A stretch of DNA of 64,000 nt from Desulfovibrionaceae bacterium (GTDB lineage: Bacteria; Desulfobacterota; Desulfovibrionia; Desulfovibrionales; Desulfovibrionaceae). The notes below the pieces were generated by a model. That model made no database searches. It was not told where the DNA came from and was given only the letters and a program-made list of their open reading frames with translations. The stretch covers positions 1 to 64,000 of the forward strand of contig JAQVCS010000013.1 in the NCBI GenBank assembly GCA_028689675.1. The letters are read 5' to 3'. The position numbers and the translations under genes are program-made. Shown here one piece after another: positions 55,805-64,000 of this stretch. The stretch's first letter is position 1. The number at the start of each line of letters is the position of its first letter.

Positions 55805-56575
55805 TCATATATCAGCAGTGGTAAAACCGTTTCCGCGCAAAAGGCGGAGCATATCCTTTTGCGATTCCAGCGCGCAACGAGCGATAAAATCTATAAAAGG
55901 GGTATCATCCATGTGCGCCTGCTCAAGGCTGGCGATATACTCAGCGCGCAGCACGGGCGGAATAATAACAGGCAAAAAGCCGCGCTGAATGAGCAATGTG
56001 TTCATAGCAAGGCGGGCAATGCGGCCATTGCCATCGGCAAAGGGGTGAATGAAGGCAAGCTCTTTATGTACCTGCGCCGCCAGCAGCACGGGATGAGTAC
56101 TGCCTGCGTGCTGCTGCATATAAGCGCACAGAGTAGCCATACGGGCGGGAATGTCGTGTACTGGCGCGGTTCCGTACTGAGACCCCGTGATAAAGACGGG
56201 CACTTTCCGATATTTGCCCGCTGTGGCATCATTTTCCAAGCCGCCCGCCAGCATACTGTGCAGGGTCAATATGTCCTGCTCTGTCAACACCGTGTTGTGC
56301 ATCAGGGCAAACATATGGTCAAAAGCCCTGCCATGCCCCAGCACGGCATAGGCATCACGCATGGGCTTGCCGCCCGCTGTAAGTCCATCCTCCAGCAGAA
56401 TTTTTGTTTCTGAAAGCGTGTAAGTGCAACCTTCCAGCGCGGTGGAGGAATAGGTTGCGCCCACACGGTAGAAATTCTGGAGTTCACGCAGCACATGGGG
56501 ATCGGTAAAAGGGCGGTAGGTGTTGAGAATTTGCTGGTTCTCGTCCAGTTTTTGCAAGCGTGCGGCGTGGGGCAT
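55805..56575 (-). CDS. Fic-domain AMP-transferase, class II
   Basis: The ATG at 56575 follows AAGGAA. The 256-residue protein has the Fic core HPFADGNGR at 177-185 with catalytic His177. The inhibitory helix motif STALEG at 44-49 (S-x3-E-G) lies N-terminal to it, which defines class II. Glu48 would keep the enzyme off until it is displaced. The family transfers AMP or another nucleotide to target proteins. It sits between dinD and hsdR fragments, as stand-alone Fic genes often do within type I restriction operons. The gene itself looks intact. Confidence 0.9.
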   Translation of the reverse strand: MPHAARLQKLDENQQILNTYRPFTDPHVLRELQNFYRVGATYSSTALEGCTYTLSETKILLEDGLTAGGKPMRDAYAVLGHGRAFDHMFALMHNTVLTEQDILTLHSMLAGGLENDATAGKYRKVPVFITGSQYGTAPVHDIPARMATLCAYMQQHAGSTHPVLLAAQVHKELAFIHPFADGNGRIARLAMNTLLIQRGFLPVIIPPVLRAEYIASLEQAHMDDTPFIDFIARCALESQKDMLRLLRGNGFTTADI

Positions 56576-56605
56576 AGCTGTTCCTTGTTGTCCTTACGAA
56601 GTAAA

Positions 56606-56920
56606 TTACCGCTTACTCAGTTGCTGCCATAAACGAGGTAGTAGAGTATTTTTTATTTCCCGCTTGCCCCCCTTACCAATTTCGATCATATCGGTGACGT
56701 CAATGAAATGATCAAAGTCATTGATTTTACTGTTTTTATAGGCAGTTTTTGCCTTTTCTAACACGAGCAAAAAGTTACGATAATCACCGTAGCCAAGAAC
56801 TTCTGCAAATTCTCTACTAGACCAATATTCTTGGCTTTGTTCATCGTACTTGCGAATGCGTTCAAAAGGCGAATTGGCGTCTTCAGAAAAAGTAGCTATA
56901 TCGTGCTGAGATGATGACAT
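56606..56920 (-). pseudogene. DinD fragment (DNA-damage-inducible protein D)
   Basis: The first ~90 residues match the N-terminus of DinD/BRO-type proteins, with FERIRKYDEQSQEYWSSREF at 19-38, EVLGYGDYRNFLLVLEKAK and DFDHFIDVTDMIEIGKGGKRE. The family has ~275 residues; this frame ends at 104 with unrelated-looking residues. A truncated remnant 30 bp upstream of fic is likely, though a short functional form cannot be excluded. Confidence 0.65.
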
Positions 56921-57176
56921 AAGGATCCATTTGCTTATGGCTAAGAATTTAAAAGATATCTTGATGATGTCCTATAATTTATGATACACTCTTACAAAGG
57001 TCAACTTTTCCTGGCGCAATACATTCTACAAATACGCCCGCGCACGCTAGGCTTTCTCCACTACAGCAGGGTATCTGCCTCTTGCGGGAAATCTACTTCT
57101 GCCCTATGTTGCCTCATTCACTTTGTTACGATATGTCTTGCTTTTTTTGCGGTAAGCCTTGCCAAAGGGGGAAAAT

Positions 57177-58184
57177 ATGCGGGTGTTAATTACAGGGGTA
57201 GCTGGTTTTATAGGCTATTTTCTTGCCAAGCGCTGCCTTGAGGCCGGCTACAGCGTGGTGGGCATTGATAACCTGAATGATTATTATGATGTGCAGCTTA
57301 AAAAAGACCGCTTGGCCATGCTTATGCCGCACCCCCAGTTTCGCTTTGCCCCTGTGGATTTGGCAGACAGCAAGGCTATGGATGCCCTTTTTGCTGCCGA
57401 ACAGTTTACGCATGTGGTCAACCTTGCTGCACAGGCAGGGGTACGCTACAGCCTGCAAAACCCCCGCTCATATATACAATCCAACCTTGTTGGCTTTGGC
57501 AATGTGCTTGAAGGCTGCCGCCACCACAAGGTAGAGCACCTTGTGTTTGCTTCCTCCAGCTCGGTGTATGGGCTGAACACCATGCAGCCTTTTTCTGTGC
57601 ATGATGCAGTAAACCACCCCGTCAGCCTGTATGCCGCCACCAAAAAAAGCAATGAACTCATGGCGCACAGCTATGCCCATTTGTATGGGCTGCCCTGCAC
57701 GGGGCTGCGCTTTTTTACGGTATACGGCCCTTGGGGCAGGCCAGATATGGCCTTGCAGCTCTTCACCAAGGCCATAGTGTTGGGGCAGCCCATCAATGTT
57801 TTTAATCAGGGCAAAATGCGCCGCGACTTTACCTATATTGATGATATTGTGGAAGGCGTCTTTCGCCTGCTGCCCTTGTGCCCCCAGCCCAATCCCGCTT
57901 GGGACGCAGCCCACCCTGACCCTGCCACCTCGTCAGCCCCGTGGCGCATTTTTAACATAGGCAACAACCACGCCATAGAGCTGGGTGTCTTTATTGAAAC
58001 CCTTGAAAATACTCTGGGCATGAAGGCGCAAAAGAATATGCTGCCCATGCAGCCCGGCGATGTGGAAGCCACCTATGCCAATATTGACGATTTAACCACC
58101 CTCACGGGCTTTGCCCCCGTGACACCGCTTGCCCAAGGCATAGAACGCTTTGTGCAGTGGTACAGAGAGTATTATAGAGTATGA
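57177..58184 (+). CDS. UDP-glucuronate 4-epimerase-like (SDR)
   Basis: The ATG at 57177 follows GGGGG. The 335 residues start MRVLITGVAGFIGYFLAKRC with the NAD-binding GxxGxxG. Then comes NLNDYYDVQLKKDRL and the catalytic Tyr-Lys pair in SLYAATKKSNELMAHSYAHLYGLP. The RFFTVYGPWGRPDMALQLFTKAI stretch is typical of CapI/LspL-type glucuronate epimerases. It makes UDP-galacturonate for surface glycans. Its stop overlaps the start of the U32 gene (ATGA), although the two functions are not obviously linked. Confidence 0.92.
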   Translation: MRVLITGVAGFIGYFLAKRCLEAGYSVVGIDNLNDYYDVQLKKDRLAMLMPHPQFRFAPVDLADSKAMDALFAAEQFTHVVNLAAQAGVRYSLQNPRSYIQSNLVGFGNVLEGCRHHKVEHLVFASSSSVYGLNTMQPFSVHDAVNHPVSLYAATKKSNELMAHSYAHLYGLPCTGLRFFTVYGPWGRPDMALQLFTKAIVLGQPINVFNQGKMRRDFTYIDDIVEGVFRLLPLCPQPNPAWDAAHPDPATSSAPWRIFNIGNNHAIELGVFIETLENTLGMKAQKNMLPMQPGDVEATYANIDDLTTLTGFAPVTPLAQGIERFVQWYREYYRV

Positions 58185-60331
58185 CACAAATTATAGAACC
58201 TGTTTGCCGCCCAGAAATTCTTGCCCCCGCTGGGGACGAAGCCTGTTTTTTTGCCGCTCTGGCCGCAGGGGCAGACGCCATTTACTTAGGCTTAAAACAT
58301 TTTTCTGCCCGTATGCAGGCCGACAATTTTGGCACTATGGAGCTGGCGCGCCTTGTTGAGCTGGCTCATGCCGAAAAAGTGCGCGTGCACGTTGCCATGA
58401 ACACCCTTGTCAAGCCTGATGATGTGAGCAGTGCTTATAACCTTGTGGCACGCCTTGCCCGTGATGTGCACCCCGATGCCCTTATTGTGCAGGATTTAGC
58501 CTTTTTAGATATTGCCCGTCAGGCTGGCTTTACTGGCGGCTTGCACCTTTCCACCCTTGCCAATGCCACGCACCCCGCTGCCCTGCTGGCCGCGCGCGAG
58601 CTGGGCGCAAACCGTGTGGTGCTGCCGCGTGAACTTTCCATTGACGAAATGCGCTTTATGGCCGAGCACTGCCCTGAAGATTTGGAGCTGGAATGCTTTA
58701 TTCATGGCGCGCTGTGCTATTGTGTTTCAGGGCGCTGCTATTGGTCCAGCTATATGGGCGGCAAAAGCGGCCTGCGCGGGCGCTGTGTGCAGCCCTGCCG
58801 CCGCGTGTACAAACAGGGCGGCGCTATAGCCGAAGCCGCCGCAGCCAAGTATGAAAAACCTGAAGAAAAGAAAGCGCGCCTGCGTGAAGCAAACCGCCAG
58901 AACCGCCAAAACCGCGACTATGGCGTAGCACAACGCCGCCAGCGCGAAGAGCACCCACGCGGCAAAACTCATAGCGGGCGTTATTTCTCTTGCCTTGACC
59001 TTTCGCTGGATGTGCTGACCAAAACCCTGACCAGCATTCCGCATTTGAACTCATGGAAGATTGAAGGGCGCAAAAAAGGCCCGCATTATGTTTATCATGC
59101 CGTCAGCGCCTATCGCCTGCTGCGCGATAACCCCTCTGACCCGCAGGCACGCAAAATGGCCGAGGGCATTTTAGAAATGGCCTTGGGGCGCCCCTCTACC
59201 CGCGCCCGTTTTTTGCCGCAAAAGGATAATCATACCACCGCACCCAACAGCACCACCTCTTCTGGCCTGATGATTGGTAAGGTGAGCATCACCCCCGAAG
59301 ACGGCAAACCCTATATCAAGCCCTATATTGACTTGCTGGCACAAGATTATTTGCGCGTGGGTGTGGAAGATGAAAGCTGGCATGCCACCCTTTCTGTCAC
59401 GAGGCACACACCCAAGGCAGGCACCTTTGCTCTGCGCGTGCCTGCGCACAAAACGCCCAAAGCGGGCACGCCTGTGTACCTTATTGATAGGCGCGAACCG
59501 CAAATGATGCAAATTCTGCACGAATGGCGCAAGCGTTTGGAGCGTATTAGCAAGCGCGAAGGGCGGCCTGTGAACAGCAGCCCCAGCCTGCCCGCCCCGC
59601 TTGGCGGGCGCAAGCCGCGCATGGACGACATTCAGGTGCGCTCCACCCTGCCGCAGGGCAGAGAAACGCGCGGCAGCCGCAATAACCTTATAGGCTTGTG
59701 GCTTTCGCCCAAAACAGTGCAGGGTGTTTCGCGCACAGTTATGCCGCGCGTTTCGTGGTGGCTGCCGCCTGTCACATGGCCTGAAGAGGAAGAAAGCCTG
59801 CAACGCAGTGTGCGCCAGCTATGGCAAAGCGGGGCAAGGCATTTTGTGTGCAATGACCCTTGGCAAATTCGCTTCTTCCCTGAAGCTGAAGACAGGGACG
59901 TGGTGGCAGGGCCTTTTTGTAATATAGCCAATGCCGCGAGCATAGGCCAATTGCACAAGCTGGGCTTTAATGCTGCTGTGGTCAGCCCCGAGCTGGCGGC
60001 AGAAGATTTTCTTGCCCTGCCGCGCCAAAGCTCTTTGCCGCTGGGCATTGTGCTGTCTGGTTTCTGGCCTGTGGGCATTTCGCGCTTTGGCATGGAAGGT
60101 GTGCGCCCCAACGAGCCTTTTGTCAGCCCCAAGGGGGAAATCTTTTGGGCAAGGCAATATGGCGGCAATGTGTGGCTGTACCCTGGCTGGCCTTTGGACA
60201 TCAGCAGCAAGCGGGACGAGCTGGCCAATGCTGGCTACAGCTTTTTTGTGCGCATAGAGGAAAATGTCCCCACAGGCCTGCCCGAATTGCGCCGCAGCGG
60301 CCTTTTTAACTGGGAAGGGGCGCTGCTCTAG
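58181..60331 (+). CDS. U32-family peptidase / tRNA- or rRNA-hydroxylation protein
   Basis: The 716 residues start PEILAPAGDEACFFAALAAGADAIYLGLKHFSAR, the U32 N-terminus. The conserved Cys set is in HGALCYCVSGRCYWSSYMGG and RGRCVQPCRRV (near 180-206), which in RlhA/TrhP-type members is linked to iron-sulfur or hydroxylation chemistry. A basic, repetitive stretch (KARLREANRQNRQNRD) near 230-250 is an insertion. The C-terminal half has a second domain (~560-716). Collagenase-type activity is doubtful for this subgroup. Overlap with the upstream epimerase couples their translation. Confidence 0.85.
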   Translation: MTQIIEPVCRPEILAPAGDEACFFAALAAGADAIYLGLKHFSARMQADNFGTMELARLVELAHAEKVRVHVAMNTLVKPDDVSSAYNLVARLARDVHPDALIVQDLAFLDIARQAGFTGGLHLSTLANATHPAALLAARELGANRVVLPRELSIDEMRFMAEHCPEDLELECFIHGALCYCVSGRCYWSSYMGGKSGLRGRCVQPCRRVYKQGGAIAEAAAAKYEKPEEKKARLREANRQNRQNRDYGVAQRRQREEHPRGKTHSGRYFSCLDLSLDVLTKTLTSIPHLNSWKIEGRKKGPHYVYHAVSAYRLLRDNPSDPQARKMAEGILEMALGRPSTRARFLPQKDNHTTAPNSTTSSGLMIGKVSITPEDGKPYIKPYIDLLAQDYLRVGVEDESWHATLSVTRHTPKAGTFALRVPAHKTPKAGTPVYLIDRREPQMMQILHEWRKRLERISKREGRPVNSSPSLPAPLGGRKPRMDDIQVRSTLPQGRETRGSRNNLIGLWLSPKTVQGVSRTVMPRVSWWLPPVTWPEEEESLQRSVRQLWQSGARHFVCNDPWQIRFFPEAEDRDVVAGPFCNIANAASIGQLHKLGFNAAVVSPELAAEDFLALPRQSSLPLGIVLSGFWPVGISRFGMEGVRPNEPFVSPKGEIFWARQYGGNVWLYPGWPLDISSKRDELANAGYSFFVRIEENVPTGLPELRRSGLFNWEGALL

Positions 60332-60536
60332 GGCACGGCACTGCCTGCCCTTCTGCTGCCCTTAAACGCATTCACAGCACAAGGGTCGTGTAAGGGCACA
60401 TTGCCCCGCCTCTTTCATAGCAAAGAGGTAGAGGTCTATCTTTGAAGAGCAGGTGTATAGTCTTAGTGCTCAGCTGCTCTCACCATGGCAATGCGGTATA
60501 TCTCTTGATATGCCGCATTTGTTATCGAGCAAAGGC

Positions 60537-61358
60537 ATGAACACAGCACAGCCCAAGCATGAGCAAGAAGCCACAGCAGAACAGGCTCTTCCTGCTGTAC
60601 AAGAAGCCGTGGCAGCCTTTCCGCGCGGCCTTATGCAGCCCGAGGGCAGCTATCGCTTTGGGCTTGATGCCCTGCTGTTAGCTGCCTTTGCCGCAGCCAG
60701 CATAAGCAGCCTGCCACGCTACCGCACTGCTGCGGGCGGGGCTTTTGCGGCGGCCGATTTGGGCACGGGCTGCGGTGTGGTGGCTGCGGGTTTGGCCTTA
60801 CAGCTGCCAGCACTGCACTGCCTTGCCTTTGAAAAAGAAGCCCCGCTTGCCCACGCAGCAGAGCTCAATATGGCGCGCCTTGGCTTAAGCGCACGGGTGC
60901 GCGTGCACAAGGCAGACCTTGCCCAGCCAACCAGCCTTGCCCTTGTGGGAAAAAACAGCCTTGATGCCGTCTTGATGAACCCGCCATATCGCCTTGCCAC
61001 AGCAGGCAGACCCTCCCCCAGCCCTTTGCGGCAGGGGGCGCTGACAGGAGCAGCCGCCACGCTAGAAATTTTTGCCCGCGCGGCGGCTGCCTTGCTCAAA
61101 CATCATGCTCCATGCTATGCTGTATTTGCAGCATCGGGCTTGCCGCGCTTGATTGCCGCCTTCAGCACGGCGGGCTTGGGCTTGCGGCGCATTCTCCCTG
61201 TCTATGCCCGCGAGGGGCAAGACGCTAAATTACTGCTGGTACAAGCGGCAAAGGGCGCACAGCATGACCTGCATTGTGAAAGCCCTCTGCTGCTGTACAG
61301 CGCAGCCCAAAGCATGGCCTATAGTGCTCAGGCACAGGCTTTTTGCCCTTGGCTGTAG
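60537..61358 (+). CDS. TrmN6-like N6-adenine methyltransferase
   Basis: I chose the ATG at 60537. Earlier in-frame starts would run through non-coding leader. Of 273 residues, the SAM site ADLGTGCGVVAAGLAL is near 72 and the catalytic NPPY lies in AVLMNPPYRLA near 145. RFGLDALLLAAF near 40 is the conserved N-terminal signature of tRNA1(Val) A37 N6-methyltransferases (YfiC/TrmN6). It should methylate a tRNA or related RNA. The protein is unusually alanine-rich. It follows the U32 gene but has its own 205-bp upstream gap. Confidence 0.82.
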   Translation: MNTAQPKHEQEATAEQALPAVQEAVAAFPRGLMQPEGSYRFGLDALLLAAFAAASISSLPRYRTAAGGAFAAADLGTGCGVVAAGLALQLPALHCLAFEKEAPLAHAAELNMARLGLSARVRVHKADLAQPTSLALVGKNSLDAVLMNPPYRLATAGRPSPSPLRQGALTGAAATLEIFARAAAALLKHHAPCYAVFAASGLPRLIAAFSTAGLGLRRILPVYAREGQDAKLLLVQAAKGAQHDLHCESPLLLYSAAQSMAYSAQAQAFCPWL

Positions 61359-61428
61359 CTAATTTGCCCCGAAGCTCCCGCTACTCATGTGATTTTACTC
61401 TGAAGTAGTCGCATAAAGACAAGTAAAA

Positions 61429-61459
61429 CTTGCCAGCCTGTTCTATGGCAAGGCTTTTT
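61429..61459 (+). terminator. Terminator downstream of TrmN6-like gene
   Basis: CTTGCCA pairs with TGGCAAG around a 10-nt loop, then GCTTTTT. The remaining ~240 bp up to the acyltransferase gene hold no recognised feature besides its presumed promoter. Confidence 0.7.
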
Positions 61460-61699
61460 AAGCAAAACCATTAAAGGCAGATACGCACCTGCACTATACG
61501 TCTGCCCTATCAACATAACATATTTATTCCATTGATAACATTTTTTGAATAGGCTACGTCGCGTCAACAATTTCAAGACCTTATTTCTTCATATATTCAC
61601 CCATGCCAGCCCCCAGACAAAGCTTGACCCTGCGACTCTCTCCGCATAAAATATACAGTTGCGGCAGTTTCTGCCCCCTTTTTGCTGTGAGGTTTTACC

Positions 61700-62851
61700 A
61701 TGATGAATGTGCACATCAGTGCGGTGGAAAATAGTGCCGCATTCAAAGAATTTGTCACTTTGCCTTGGCGTATTTATGCCATGGGCGGCCCTTGCGGGCA
61801 TGAGCCCTGCCCTTGGGTGCCGCCTTTGCTTGCGCAGGAACGCGCCCTGATGTCCCCGCAGGAAAAACACCCCTTTTGGGCAGCTGCACAAGGACGTTTA
61901 TTTATTGCTATTCGCGGCATGGAAGTGGTGGGGCGCATAGCCGCCATTGTGGATGAAAAATATAATGACTATGCAGGGCAGCACTGTGGGGCATGGGGCT
62001 TTTTTGAGTGCATGGACGATTATGAGGCAGCCGCAGCCCTGTTTGAAGCCGCGGCCGACTGGCTGCGCGCGCAGGGCATGAGCTATATGCGCGGGCCGCT
62101 GAACCCCTCCACCAATTACACCTGCGGTGTACTCACACAGGGCTTTGACCGTCAGCCTGCCGTGATGATGCCGTGGAACCCGCCCTATTATCCAGCCTAT
62201 ATGGAACGCTGGGGCATGCGCAAGGAACAGGATTTACTGGCCTATGTTATTGGGCGCGAGGCTTTTTCCCGCCCCGAATGGCTGCAAAAGCAATTGGACA
62301 TTTTGCATGAGCGCGGGGAATTTACCTGCCGCACCTCAAGCCGCGCCCAGCTTGAGCAAGACATACACACCATGCTGGGCATTTATCAGGCAAGCTGGGC
62401 AAAAAACTGGGCTTTTGTGCCCATGAGCGAGGCCGAAGCCAAGCACCATGTGCGGGACTTGAAGTCGGTGCTTGACCCCAACTTTTTTGTGCTTTTCTTT
62501 CATAATAACGAGCCTGTGGGTGGTATGCTGGCACTGCCAGACCTTAACCCCCTGCTCAAACGCCTGAATGGCAAACTGGGTCTGCTTGCTCCGTGGCATT
62601 ATTGGCACTGCCGCAAAGAAATGCGGCGTGGCTACCGTGTGGTGCTTTTTGGGCTGAAAGAAGAATTTCGCATGGCAGGGCTGCCCTTTTTGCTTGTCGA
62701 TTTCTTGCTGCAACAGGCAGAAAAGAACCCAGAATTTCAGTGGATTGAAGGCTCATGGCTGCTTGAAGACAACACGGCCGTGTGTGATTTAATGCAAGAT
62801 TTTGGCGGCAAGGTCGATAAACGCTATCGCATCTACCGCAAGGAGCTGTAG
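61700..62851 (+). CDS. GNAT-like acyltransferase, bacterial ceramide synthase (bCerS)-type candidate
   Basis: The ATG lies seven bases after GAGGT. The 383 residues resemble the large YghO-like acyl-CoA N-acyltransferase family: an N-terminal WVPPLLAQERALMSPQEKHP (33-52), a first GNAT-like part with GRLFIAIRGMEVVGRIAAIVDEKYN (~60-85), the characteristic MRGPLNPSTNYTCGVLTQGFD near 130-150, and PPYYPAYMERWGM near 165. Characterised members N-acylate long-chain bases to form ceramide in the Caulobacter-type pathway. The family also has many members of unknown role. The reductase gene follows after 1 bp, the partner expected for ceramide formation, and an oxoamine synthase gene lies 25 kb to the left. 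The ceramide assignment is inference. Confidence 0.65.
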   Translation: MMNVHISAVENSAAFKEFVTLPWRIYAMGGPCGHEPCPWVPPLLAQERALMSPQEKHPFWAAAQGRLFIAIRGMEVVGRIAAIVDEKYNDYAGQHCGAWGFFECMDDYEAAAALFEAAADWLRAQGMSYMRGPLNPSTNYTCGVLTQGFDRQPAVMMPWNPPYYPAYMERWGMRKEQDLLAYVIGREAFSRPEWLQKQLDILHERGEFTCRTSSRAQLEQDIHTMLGIYQASWAKNWAFVPMSEAEAKHHVRDLKSVLDPNFFVLFFHNNEPVGGMLALPDLNPLLKRLNGKLGLLAPWHYWHCRKEMRRGYRVVLFGLKEEFRMAGLPFLLVDFLLQQAEKNPEFQWIEGSWLLEDNTAVCDLMQDFGGKVDKRYRIYRKEL

Positions 62852-62852
62852 C

Positions 62853-63860
62853 ATGGCCGATTTTTCATATTTGGGCGGCAAAAGGGTTTTGGTAACAGGC
62901 GCTACGGGCTTTGTGGGCGGGCATGTTGTGCCTGCCTTGCTCAAGGCTGGGGCAAGGGTCACCTGCTTGGTGCGGGCTTCTTCTCGTGTGGCGGCCTTGC
63001 CTGCGCAGGCGCACCGTGTCACCGCCAATTTGCACACAGGCGAGGGGCTAGGCGAGGCTCTGCTGGGGCAGGAAGCCGTGGTGCACATGGCCGCCCTGCT
63101 TTTTGGCGCATCGTGGCAAAGCTACCTTGCCGCCAATGCCCTTGCAGCCAATACCTTGGGCAAAGCCTTGGCAGCGCACCCCACCGTGCAGCGCCTTGTG
63201 CTGGTTTCCAGCCTTGCCGCCACGGGTGCCTGCGCCAGCAGCCCCGGTGCGCAAGACAATGCCGCCCCAGCCCCTGTGTCTGCCTATGGCTGGTCTAAAT
63301 TTATGGCAGAGCAGGTTTTTGCCCGCTATGTGGGCGACCGCATGGTCACCCTGCGCCCGCCCATTATTTATGGCTCTGGTGATAAAGGCCTGCTGCCCTG
63401 TTTTCAGGCAGCGCAAAAAGGGCTGACCGTCACCCCGGGGCTGTGCCGCCCCTTTCCTGTTTCAGCCATTCATGCGCAGGATATGGCACAGGCCGTTATG
63501 CTCTGCCTCAAGCCCGAAGCTCACGGCGTCTATCACATCAATGACGGGCGCGAATATGACATGCGCACCCTAAACCAAGCTATGGCCAAGGTCTTGGGGC
63601 GCACAGCGCGCAACCTTTCCTTGCCATTGCCGCTTATGGCTTTGACGGCGGGCGTATCCAGCCTTATATATATTCTTTTGCACAAGTATATGCGCCGTGC
63701 GCCCTCGTGGAATTGGGATAAATTTCGTGAGGCAAGGCAAGTGGGCTGGCTGTGCGATGGCAGCCGCATATGCGCAGAGCTGGGCTTTTGCCCGCAAATA
63801 TCCTTGGAACAAGGCATGGCCGAAGCTGTGGCAGGCTACCGCCGCGCGGGCTGGCTGTAA
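62853..63860 (+). CDS. NAD-dependent epimerase/dehydratase-type SDR, CerR-type candidate
   Basis: I chose the ATG at 62853, seven bases after AGGAG and 1 bp past the upstream stop; the longer frame overlaps that gene. The 335 residues have the NAD(P) loop GATGFVGG (16-23) and the catalytic Tyr145 and Lys149 in SAYGWSKFMAEQ. A late hydrophobic stretch near 264-284 could touch the membrane. The extended SDR fold covers sugar epimerases, 3-beta-HSD-like sterol enzymes and the ceramide reductase CerR. Tight pairing with the bCerS-like gene favours a lipid reductase. A sugar epimerase is the alternative. Confidence 0.7.
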   Translation: MADFSYLGGKRVLVTGATGFVGGHVVPALLKAGARVTCLVRASSRVAALPAQAHRVTANLHTGEGLGEALLGQEAVVHMAALLFGASWQSYLAANALAANTLGKALAAHPTVQRLVLVSSLAATGACASSPGAQDNAAPAPVSAYGWSKFMAEQVFARYVGDRMVTLRPPIIYGSGDKGLLPCFQAAQKGLTVTPGLCRPFPVSAIHAQDMAQAVMLCLKPEAHGVYHINDGREYDMRTLNQAMAKVLGRTARNLSLPLPLMALTAGVSSLIYILLHKYMRRAPSWNWDKFREARQVGWLCDGSRICAELGFCPQISLEQGMAEAVAGYRRAGWL

Positions 63861-63861
63861 C

Positions 63862-63895
63862 AGCGCGCCCTTAGAGCTGCTTCACTTTGCAATAC
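63862..63895 (-). repeat. Dispersed intergenic repeat, family R1, partial inverted copy D
   Basis: GCGCGCCCTTAGAGCTGCTT followed by CACTTTGCAATACG matches the reverse complement of the right end of copy C (49770-49810). It lies directly after the SDR gene. The final ~105 bp of the window show no other feature. Confidence 0.5.
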
Positions 63896-64000
63896 GTTAC
63901 TTAATACCAAGCAAAGCCCACCTGCGCCTATCTTGTGGCAAACAGTTGCAGGCACAGCCTTGCAGGGCAAATACATGTTCAATGCGCATCTGCATTTAGC

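Overview
The window looks like a chromosomal segment of an anaerobic, Gram-negative member of the Desulfovibrionaceae or a close relative. This is inferred from gene content and sequence style: a tungsten/molybdenum aldehyde:ferredoxin oxidoreductase with its own ThiF- and MoaD-type partners, hydrogenase maturation HypF, DUF4125 and U32 proteins, outer-membrane autotransport, and a type III secretion chaperone/effector pair. I see no rRNA, insertion sequence, CRISPR array or intact phage gene.

Region 1 (1-13.2 kb) is accessory DNA. It starts at the 3' part of an initiator tRNA, followed by a terminator. A leftward run of AT-rich, poorly known genes follows. In order of transcription these are a CesT-type chaperone, a 490-residue putative type III effector, two small proteins, a 787-residue beta-rich protein with a fibronectin-III-like segment, a protein ending in a LecA-like lectin domain, and an apparently split gene. 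Two decayed autotransporter C-terminal tails lie downstream of genes in this run. After a 750-bp AT-rich region carrying two copies of a 17-bp palindrome comes an intact 1742-residue autotransporter with polymorphic-membrane-protein repeats.

Region 2 (13.6-31 kb) is mostly housekeeping and anaerobic metabolism: an OmpH-like lipoprotein, terC under a yybP-ykoY manganese riboswitch, aor-thiF-moaD, a NhaC antiporter, hypF, an acyl-CoA synthetase, an M24 peptidase, a class II aldolase-family protein, folD and coaX-eno.

Region 3 (31-44.5 kb) is a surface-glycolipid or polysaccharide type cluster. It holds asnB, a GT4 glycosyltransferase, a polysaccharide deacetylase-like protein and an alpha-oxoamine synthase (serine palmitoyltransferase-like). 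Divergent from these are a polyketide synthase-like protein without a ketosynthase (AT-ACP-degenerate KR-DH), a TolC-like lipoprotein, an HlyD-like adaptor and a Wzx-type flippase. The part from the glycosyltransferase to the flippase is bracketed by inverted copies of a ~115-bp intergenic repeat. At 61.7-63.9 kb sit a GNAT-like acyltransferase of the family that includes bacterial ceramide synthase and an SDR epimerase-like reductase. Together with the oxoamine synthase they could make a sphingolipid or a related aminoketone lipid. This is the most interesting hypothesis in the window.

Region 4 (44.7-61.4 kb) is mixed: mntP, thiL, a UvrD-type helicase, a class I methyltransferase, an AbrB-family half protein, speB-lepA, a decayed type I restriction locus with an intact Fic gene between dinD and hsdR fragments, UDP-glucuronate epimerase overlapping a U32 peptidase, and a TrmN6-like methyltransferase. 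Several intergenic spaces carry copies of at least three dispersed repeat families.
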